Assembly (NCBI GenBank): GCA_902478365.1
Contig: CABSKX010000042.1
Span: 1 to 19,384, forward strand
Source: an uncultured Collinsella sp.
GTDB taxonomy: Bacteria > Actinomycetota > Coriobacteriia > Coriobacteriales > Coriobacteriaceae
Reading direction: 5' to 3'
DNA length: 19,384 bases
Within the stretch, counting starts at the first letter, position 1, and every line of letters begins with the position of its first letter. The position numbers were made by a program, and so were the translations under genes. Under the pieces are notes generated by a model. That model ran no database searches, was not told the origin of the DNA, and saw nothing but the letters and a program-made list of their open reading frames with translations. Below are positions 7,179-13,231 of this stretch, one piece after another.

Positions 7179-7895
7179 ATGGCAGACGCAGAGAGCAACC
7201 TCGTTCCCTCCGAAGCAGCCGACCAGGTCGAGGTCGCGCTCGAGACGCAGGCAGCAGCCGATGACGGCATCCTGTACCTCAACGAGTATCAGTACGAAAA
7301 CGACCTCGTCACCGATTTCGCCCGCTTGGTTGCCTCGCCCAGGCGCCGCGGCTCCCTGTACGTCGCCGCTGCGATTGCCGCGCTCATCGGCATCGGCATG
7401 CTGGTGGCCGGCGGCAACTGGATCAAGTTCGGCGTCGTCCTGATTGTATTCGGCGCCTTTTTGGCCTGGTGGAGCAAAAATCTGCACCATACGCTCGCGC
7501 GCGACTTTATCGAAGCCGTCGAGGCAGACGAGTCCATGGGCGGCCGCTACCGCCGCGTCGCCGCCAACGAGGACGGCCTGATGGTCTGGGGCAAGAGCGG
7601 CAAGTCGCAGTTCTTCCCGTTTGAGAAGCTCGACCACGTACTCGACGGCGAGCGCATCTTTGTGGCCATGTTCGCCGACCAGGGCGTGACGATCCCTAAG
7701 GACACCTTTGTGCGTGGCGATGCCGAGCAGTTTGGCTCCTTCCTCAAGGCGCGCATCAACAAAAAGCTGCACATCGAGACCAAACGCAAGAAGATGAAGG
7801 CCGAAAAGGCCGCTGCCAAGGCCAAGCAGGAAAGCGAGCCCAAGAATGCAAAGGCCAAACAGCGCAAGCAGAAGAAGAACAAGAGGAAGCGCTAA
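7179..7895 (+). CDS. YcxB-like two-helix membrane protein
   Basis: 238 residues; AGGAGT lies 9 bases before the ATG. Order of parts: acidic N-terminus (1-45), two adjacent membrane helices (about 60-78 and 82-98), a C-terminal beta-rich domain (about 120-197), and a strongly basic Lys/Arg tail (201-238). The domain pattern, two helices followed by a segment with EDGLMVW, a hydrophobic strand and VTIPKDTF, matches the YcxB-like family seen in many Firmicutes and Actinobacteria, whose function is unknown. The basic tail could bind nucleic acid or anionic lipid, but this is a guess. It is divergent from dnaX and lies about 140 bases upstream of the kinase gene, probably as a separate transcript. 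Confidence 0.7.
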   Translation: MADAESNLVPSEAADQVEVALETQAAADDGILYLNEYQYENDLVTDFARLVASPRRRGSLYVAAAIAALIGIGMLVAGGNWIKFGVVLIVFGAFLAWWSKNLHHTLARDFIEAVEADESMGGRYRRVAANEDGLMVWGKSGKSQFFPFEKLDHVLDGERIFVAMFADQGVTIPKDTFVRGDAEQFGSFLKARINKKLHIETKRKKMKAEKAAAKAKQESEPKNAKAKQRKQKKNKRKR

Positions 7896-7929
7896 GGCCA
7901 AGTCAGATAGGCCACCTCGCCCCGCTACC

Positions 7930-7957
7930 TTCACCATGCGCGCGAGCGTGCTAAACT
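7930..7957 (+). promoter_or_regulatory. Candidate promoter of the kinase-FHA-wall cluster
   Basis: TTCACC (7930-7935) and TAAACT (7952-7957) are separated by 16 bases, each 4/6 to the sigma-70 consensus. It would leave a leader of about 70 bases before the kinase start at 8037. Confidence 0.4.
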
Positions 7958-8036
7958 AGCAGCATCTATGCCACCGCGAACGGCTTGACCCCGGCCCGCC
8001 GCTCGCAAACGAACTTTAAACGCACGAGGGTTGGCC

Positions 8037-9890
8037 ATGCCGCTTTTCTCGCAACATACCGCCCGGTTCTCGCCGGACGTTCCCTTGGAGGGCACCAGCT
8101 CTCGCGAGCTGCTCAAGCGGTTTCAGCCGCTCGAGACGCTCGCGACCGGCGGTTTTGGCTCCATCGAGATTTGCCGCGACACGCACCTGCGCCGTCGCGT
8201 CGCCATTAAGCGCATCCCCCTCACAGGCGGTGCCGGCATGCCCGCCAGCGACATCATGGATGTCCTGCGCGAGGCACACACCGCTGCCATGCTTCAACAT
8301 CCCAATATCGTGCAGGTTATCGACTTTACGCACGATACCGCCTATGCCTACCTCGTCATGGAATATGTCGACGGCATGTCGCTCGCCGACTTTTTGCATC
8401 GCGTGGACGGCCATTCGCTCACCTTTGACGAGGCCGCGGCAATTGCCGACGCGCTGGGCCAGGCGCTCACCTTCGCCCATAGCAACGGCGTGCTCCACCT
8501 GGATATCAAGCCCGCCAACGTGCTCATCGACCACTCGGGCAATGTAAAGCTCACCGACTTTGGCATGGCGCGGCTGTCGTCTGCCGGCGGCTTTGGCGGC
8601 TCGCGCGGCGGCACCATCGGCTACATGCCACCCGAGCAGCTCGACATCGAGACTGGCACGGTTGACGAGCGCGCCGATGTCTTTGCCCTCGCCTGCGTGA
8701 TCTACGAGGGACTGTGCGGCAGCGCCCCCTTTATGGCCGCCACGCCCGCCGACTCGCTCGGCCGCATCATCGGCGGTGCCACCTACCCCAGCGAGCTCAT
8801 CCCGCACTTTCCCCCGGGAGCCGAGGCTGCGCTCATGAGCGCCCTCTCCCCCATGCCGCAAGACCGCCCCAGCAGCATCGAGGCATTTTGCGACCAGCTG
8901 CTCGCCGGCTTGGGCAGCGTGCGCGAGGGCCGTCGCAGCCTAGAGCAGATGGTGGGCGAGCTGTCGGATGACGAGCGCACGGCAGACGATATCGAATCGC
9001 TGCCCTATGAGGACGACACCATCGAGGTCGACCCCGCACTCGGCTGGGCCGGCACGCGCTGGGGCCACGCGCGCGATTACACCATGCGCGCCATCTCGGC
9101 GCTAACGTGCGGCGCCTTTAGCTTTTTGATCATGCAGACGGCTGGCGTCGCGGCGCTTCCCGGACTTATTGCCGCGGCCATCGCGATTGGGGCGGCCGCC
9201 GGCCTGGCCCCGCAGATTGGCTCGGCTATCTCGGCCGTGGGCTTTTTGGTACTTATGGCCAACGCCACCATGCAGGCGCAGGGCATCCTGTCGATGCTGC
9301 CCGTCGCGGTGCTCTTTGCCGCCACCATGTCCGGTTGGTGGATCGCCTGGGGCCGCACCGAGGCCGCCGCGAGCGCTGCGCTCACCTGCGCGGTGGCACT
9401 TGGCTGTCTAACGGGCGACGTCCTCCTTGCCGCCGGGGTCGCCACCGGCATCGCGGCCTTTTGGCTCGGCCCGGCAAGCGCCGCGGCCGCCACGGGGATG
9501 GGCGCGCTTTTTGGCCGCCTGGCTACGGTTGCGTTTTCCGCCGGAGGCGTGCTGGGGCTCGGCGATGTTGCCGCAGCGCTGGGAGACATGCTCTTCTGGG
9601 CTGCCGTCGTGCTTGTCGCGGCGACAGCTGCACTGACATCTCTGCTGCTCAACGTCCATGCCAAGCGTGCCGAGCAGGGCTCGAACCTGACTGCAATCGC
9701 TGCCATCGCCGGCTGCGGAATAGGCTCCGCGGCGTCGCTCTGTCTTGCACACCATATGGAAATTGCCAGCCTTGCGGCCGCGGTCGTCGTCAAGGCGGCG
9801 GTTGCGGGAACCCTATCCTCTATAATTGTTGGGATATGCCTATATTTGCTCGGATACCAAAGAACCTATACGGAGAGTGATCTTTCGTGA
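8037..9890 (+). CDS. Membrane Ser/Thr protein kinase with HLD motif and polytopic tail
   Basis: 617 residues from the ATG at 8037, preceded by GAGGG; a TTG two codons earlier is an alternative start. The kinase domain spans about 30-290: Gly-loop TGGFGS (37-42), lysine K58, helix-C glutamate E79, catalytic HLDIKPAN (144-151) with D146, and DFG (164-166), then GTIGYMPPEQL. The Arg that normally precedes the catalytic Asp is Leu, so this is a non-RD kinase whose control need not depend on activation-loop phosphorylation. An acidic stretch follows (about 310-335), then roughly 270 residues of hydrophobic, Ala/Gly-rich sequence making perhaps eight membrane helices and no evident outer domain. 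The stop overlaps the GTG start of the FhaA-like gene, which suggests that FHA protein is its partner. Classic PknA/PknB have one helix, so this tail is unusual. Confidence 0.9.
   Translation: MPLFSQHTARFSPDVPLEGTSSRELLKRFQPLETLATGGFGSIEICRDTHLRRRVAIKRIPLTGGAGMPASDIMDVLREAHTAAMLQHPNIVQVIDFTHDTAYAYLVMEYVDGMSLADFLHRVDGHSLTFDEAAAIADALGQALTFAHSNGVLHLDIKPANVLIDHSGNVKLTDFGMARLSSAGGFGGSRGGTIGYMPPEQLDIETGTVDERADVFALACVIYEGLCGSAPFMAATPADSLGRIIGGATYPSELIPHFPPGAEAALMSALSPMPQDRPSSIEAFCDQLLAGLGSVREGRRSLEQMVGELSDDERTADDIESLPYEDDTIEVDPALGWAGTRWGHARDYTMRAISALTCGAFSFLIMQTAGVAALPGLIAAAIAIGAAAGLAPQIGSAISAVGFLVLMANATMQAQGILSMLPVAVLFAATMSGWWIAWGRTEAAASAALTCAVALGCLTGDVLLAAGVATGIAAFWLGPASAAAATGMGALFGRLATVAFSAGGVLGLGDVAAALGDMLFWAAVVLVAATAALTSLLLNVHAKRAEQGSNLTAIAAIAGCGIGSAASLCLAHHMEIASLAAAVVVKAAVAGTLSSIIVGICLYLLGYQRTYTESDLS
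9821..9826 (+). promoter_or_regulatory. Possible internal promoter before fhaA
   Basis: A consensus TATAAT stands in otherwise GC-rich coding sequence, 61 bases upstream of the fhaA start. There is no -35 box at the right distance, so this is tentative. Confidence 0.25.
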
Positions 9891-10897
9891 ACTTCCTGAA
9901 CATCTTCGAGGACCACGTGGCCGGCATCTTCGGTGCCACCCGTGCCCCGTTCTCCTTTAAGAAGCTTGCCAAGCAGGCCGCTCGCGACATGGAGGATCAG
10001 ACTCTGGTGATCAACGGCGTCAACACCGCGCCGGCACTCTATACCATCCTGATCGCCGCCGACGACGATCCCATGCTCGCCCCGTTCTACCCCGAGCTTT
10101 CGCGCGAAGTCCGCGAGTTTGTGAAAGCACAGGCCGAAAAGCGCCGCTATGTGTTTGTCGGCGAACCCCTCGTTCGCTTTATGATCGACCCGCAGCTGCG
10201 TGCCGGTAAGTTCTCGGTCTTTGCCGAGAACGTCGATGCCCCCACGCTCGGTCGTCTGTACGAGGAAGAGCGCGCCTACCAGAATGGCCTGGGCCAGAAC
10301 AACTCGGCCGCAAGCCGCGCCGCCAGCGCTCCCCGCGCCGGCAAGCAGCAATTCGCCGCTCCGCAGCAACAGCACCCCGCCGCCATGCCGCAGCAGCCGA
10401 CGCCCCGCGCCGTCGCTCCCGACCCGCTCGCCGTGGCCGATCCCTTTGCGCCCAACGTCCCCGACCCCGCCGCCGCGCCCATCCCCGTGCCGCAGACCGT
10501 CTCTCGTGACGCCCTCGCCGGTATGGGCGGAGCCGCCGCGACCGGCGCCGCCGTGGGCCTTGGCGCCGCGGCCGGTATTGCCTCCAACATGGCGAGCACC
10601 CGCGCCCCGCAGCGCCCGCTCGCCCAGCTCGTCGACGTAGTGAGCGGCGAGAGCCACAGCATCACTTCCGCGCAGGTGACCATCGGTCGCGAGCGTTCGG
10701 TTTCGGACATCGCCCTGCGCGACCCCAACGTGTCGCGCCGTCACGCCCAGCTCACCTTTACCGGTTCGGACTGGTCGATCGAGGACCTCAATTCCACCAA
10801 CGGCACGCTCGTCAACAACCGCCGCATCACGCGCTGCCCGCTGCGCAACGGCGATCTGCTGACGTTTGGCCTAAGCACCTTTGAATTTAGGGGATAG
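9887..10897 (+). CDS. fhaA: FhaA-like protein, DUF3662 plus FHA domain
   Basis: 336 residues from a GTG whose bases overlap the kinase stop (GTGA), with GGAGAG upstream. The N-terminal domain (about 1-125, FEDHVAGIFG to VDAPTLGRLYEEER) fits the domain found at the start of mycobacterial FhaA. A Pro/Ala/Gln-rich linker (140-245) joins it to a C-terminal FHA domain with the phosphothreonine-binding set: GR (267-268), SRRH (283-286) and NSTNG (302-306). FHA domains dock on phosphothreonine of kinases or their targets. In mycobacteria FhaA binds phosphorylated MviN and restrains wall synthesis; the same role here is inferred from the gene order. Confidence 0.88.
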   Translation: MNFLNIFEDHVAGIFGATRAPFSFKKLAKQAARDMEDQTLVINGVNTAPALYTILIAADDDPMLAPFYPELSREVREFVKAQAEKRRYVFVGEPLVRFMIDPQLRAGKFSVFAENVDAPTLGRLYEEERAYQNGLGQNNSAASRAASAPRAGKQQFAAPQQQHPAAMPQQPTPRAVAPDPLAVADPFAPNVPDPAAAPIPVPQTVSRDALAGMGGAAATGAAVGLGAAAGIASNMASTRAPQRPLAQLVDVVSGESHSITSAQVTIGRERSVSDIALRDPNVSRRHAQLTFTGSDWSIEDLNSTNGTLVNNRRITRCPLRNGDLLTFGLSTFEFRG

Positions 10898-10903
10898 TCG
10901 CTT

Positions 10904-11320
10904 ATGAACATCGATATCGTCCTTTTTGCAGGCCGCATCGTCCTGGTCGCCCTGCTCTACATCTTCCTGTTCGCCGTCATGAAAACCGGCGTGGGACTCG
11001 TACGCGGCCAGCGCCGCGACTCCGCTATCTGGACGATCGATGTGGACAAGGGTCCGCGCGGCATCCGTGGCATCCATGTAGACATGCTCGGACCCGTCAT
11101 CGTGGGCCGCTCGCCGTCCTCCGACATCTGCATCAACGAACCGTTTGTCTCGGCCTCGCACGCACGCTTTTCGCTGCAGGGCCCGGCACTCATCATCGAA
11201 GACCTCAACTCGCTGAACGGCACGCTCGTTAACGGCCGTCAGCTGGTGGAGCCCGCAACGCTGCGCGAGGGTGATGAGGTCCAGATTGGCGACGTGGTCA
11301 TGAAGGTGAACCGTCGATGA
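10904..11320 (+). CDS. fhaB: FhaB-like single-helix FHA protein
   Basis: 138 residues. A membrane helix (about 5-27) is followed by a cytoplasmic FHA domain with GRS (68-70), SASH (83-86) and NSLNG (102-106); the usual T in NSTNG is Leu, a tolerated position. Size and layout match FhaB (FipA) of actinobacteria, which recruits phosphorylated partners to the division or growth site. It starts 7 bases after fhaA and its stop overlaps the phosphatase start as ATGA. The ribosome site (AGGGGA) is modest, so coupling is likely. Confidence 0.88.
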   Translation: MNIDIVLFAGRIVLVALLYIFLFAVMKTGVGLVRGQRRDSAIWTIDVDKGPRGIRGIHVDMLGPVIVGRSPSSDICINEPFVSASHARFSLQGPALIIEDLNSLNGTLVNGRQLVEPATLREGDEVQIGDVVMKVNRR

Positions 11321-13215
11321 TCGACGAGGAGAACAAGTCCGCAACCATGCCCGAGACGCCGACTGCCCCCGCAGCTGCGCCGGCCCATGCCGCTCCGGCG
11401 CGCCCTGCGACCGTGGAGCCCGAGGACACCGTGTTCTCCCTGCCTCTTTCGCATGTAACTCAAGAATATCCGGCACTCGTCGATGACGAGGACGCCGACA
11501 CCGAGCAGCTCGACGCCCCTATCGGCGCGCACGCTGCCGAGCAGCCCGCGGAACCGGAGGCAACGCCCGCACCGGCTCACTTTGCCGAGCCCGTCGCCGA
11601 GGCGATTAACGAGAGCGCTGCCGTGTTTGCAGCGCCCGAGCCTGACGCGCCGGTATTCCCCGTCGCCCCGGCAAGCGAGGCGGCACCCGCATCTGCAACG
11701 CCTGCCGAAGTCGAGCAGCCCGTTGCCGCGCCCGCCGCAGCTCCCGAGCCCTCCGCTCAACCCCAGAGCACGCCCGCGCCGTCGCACTTTGCGACGCCCG
11801 AGCCGACGGCTGTCGAGCCGCAGCAGGACGGCGATCCCGCCGACCGCGTAACCGAAGATCTCAACCTTCCGGACGTCTCCGACGCCGAGTCGGGAGACGA
11901 TGCCGACACCGTCTCCCCCGCCGACACCGCCGAAATCGATGTCGCCGCCGTGGAGGCAAAGCTCAAAGATCCCGGCTCGACCATGAGCTTTGAGCCGCTG
12001 ACCGACGAGCGCATCGAGACCGACTCGACCTACGACGCCGGCACCACCACGCAGCTTATGTGGGGCGCCCGCTCCGACGTCGGATGTGTTCGCCCGCACA
12101 ACGAGGACTCCTATCTGGTGCAGTCGCCGCTCTTTTGCGTGTGCGACGGCATGGGAGGACACGCCGCCGGCGAGGTGGCATCCTCCATCGCCGTCGAGAC
12201 CATCGCCAAGACGGCGCCGCAGTCCGCCGACGCCGCGCGCCTGGCCGCAGCCGTCGAGGCCGCCAACGCCGCCGTGATCGAGGCCGCCCTCAACGGCCTG
12301 GGCAAACCCGGCATGGGATGCACGGCCACCTGCGCCTACATCGAAAACGACACGCTCGCCATCGCCCACGTGGGCGACTCGCGCGCCTACCTGCTCCACG
12401 AGGGTACGCTCATCCGCGTGACCCGCGACCACTCCTACGTGGAGGAGCTCGTGGATGCCGGCGAGATCACGGCCGACGAGGCCCGCGTCCACCCCAACCG
12501 CTCGGTCATCACCCGCGCGCTGGGCTCGGATCCCGCCATGTATGCCGACCACTTTACCCTGCACATCGAGGAAGGCGACCGCCTGATTCTGTGCTCCGAC
12601 GGTCTTTCGAGCATGATTCCCGATAGCGATATCGAGAACATCGCTACGCAGTCCTCGAGCGCGCAGATCTGTGTCGACAACTTGGTGGACGCGGCGCTCG
12701 CCGCCGGCGGCCACGACAATGTGACCGTGGTGGTCGTCGACCTGGTCGACGACGGCGTCATGCGCGAGGCAAAACGCGTCCGACGCCGCAATGTCACCAT
12801 CGCCACCGTCTTGGCCCTTGTCTTTGTGCTGGTAGCAGGCATCTGGGCATACACGGGCGTCACCGGCTCCTATTACTTGGGAACCTACCACGGCAATGTC
12901 GCCGTCTGGCGCGGCCTGCCCGGCAAGACGCTCGGGGTCGAGCTCCACTGGCTCGAGAGCGAAACCAGCATCAAGCTGTCCGACCTGCCCGAAGACACGC
13001 AAAACCGCCTAAAGGCAGGCATTCCGCAAACGAGTGTCGACGATGCGCAGGACACCATTTCCAAGTACCGCCATCAGATTGACGAAGAGCAGACCCGTCA
13101 GGTGATTGACGCGCAAACGATTCGCGACAACACCAATCAGGAATCCACCTCCGAGTCAGATTCCGAGAAAACCGCCGAACAGTCAGCCGAGGCCGAAGCC
13201 TCCGATAAGAATTAG
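11317..13215 (+). CDS. pstP: PP2C-family Ser/Thr phosphatase with long N-terminal extension
   Basis: 632 residues, starting at the ATG that overlaps the fhaB stop. Residues 1-240 are low-complexity Ala/Pro/Glu sequence, with a repeated TPAPxHFA motif at 83-90 and 152-159. The PP2C domain follows (about 245-480) with the metal ligands in place: HNED (261-264), DGMGGH (277-282), SDG (D428) and GHDN (465-468). A membrane helix (493-512) leads to an outer segment of about 120 residues rich in Asp/Glu/Ser. It should dephosphorylate the local kinases and their targets. PstP of mycobacteria has the same phosphatase-helix-outer layout but lacks the long N-terminus, which may act as a flexible docking tail for FHA domains (inference). 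Confidence 0.93.
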   Translation: MIDEENKSATMPETPTAPAAAPAHAAPARPATVEPEDTVFSLPLSHVTQEYPALVDDEDADTEQLDAPIGAHAAEQPAEPEATPAPAHFAEPVAEAINESAAVFAAPEPDAPVFPVAPASEAAPASATPAEVEQPVAAPAAAPEPSAQPQSTPAPSHFATPEPTAVEPQQDGDPADRVTEDLNLPDVSDAESGDDADTVSPADTAEIDVAAVEAKLKDPGSTMSFEPLTDERIETDSTYDAGTTTQLMWGARSDVGCVRPHNEDSYLVQSPLFCVCDGMGGHAAGEVASSIAVETIAKTAPQSADAARLAAAVEAANAAVIEAALNGLGKPGMGCTATCAYIENDTLAIAHVGDSRAYLLHEGTLIRVTRDHSYVEELVDAGEITADEARVHPNRSVITRALGSDPAMYADHFTLHIEEGDRLILCSDGLSSMIPDSDIENIATQSSSAQICVDNLVDAALAAGGHDNVTVVVVDLVDDGVMREAKRVRRRNVTIATVLALVFVLVAGIWAYTGVTGSYYLGTYHGNVAVWRGLPGKTLGVELHWLESETSIKLSDLPEDTQNRLKAGIPQTSVDDAQDTISKYRHQIDEEQTRQVIDAQTIRDNTNQESTSESDSEKTAEQSAEAEASDKN

Positions 13216-13231
13216 AAAGGGAGTGCCGCTT

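Noticed and set aside
7064..7282. Upstream extension of dnaX
   Set aside because: It overlaps the start of the divergent 7179 gene; DnaX homology begins at 7063 with a ribosome site.
8016..8861. 281-codon minus-strand frame
   Set aside because: It is opposite the kinase catalytic domain and has no family features.
11239..13002. 587-codon minus-strand open frame opposite the phosphatase and fhaB
   Set aside because: It is antisense to a gene with complete PP2C motifs; its Gly/Arg/Val-rich composition is what the opposite strand of high-GC coding DNA gives.
13106..13231. Upstream extension of the SEDS-PBP frame
   Set aside because: It lies inside the end of the phosphatase gene and is Pro/Arg-rich; the ATG at 13232 has the ribosome site and the SEDS-like N-terminus.
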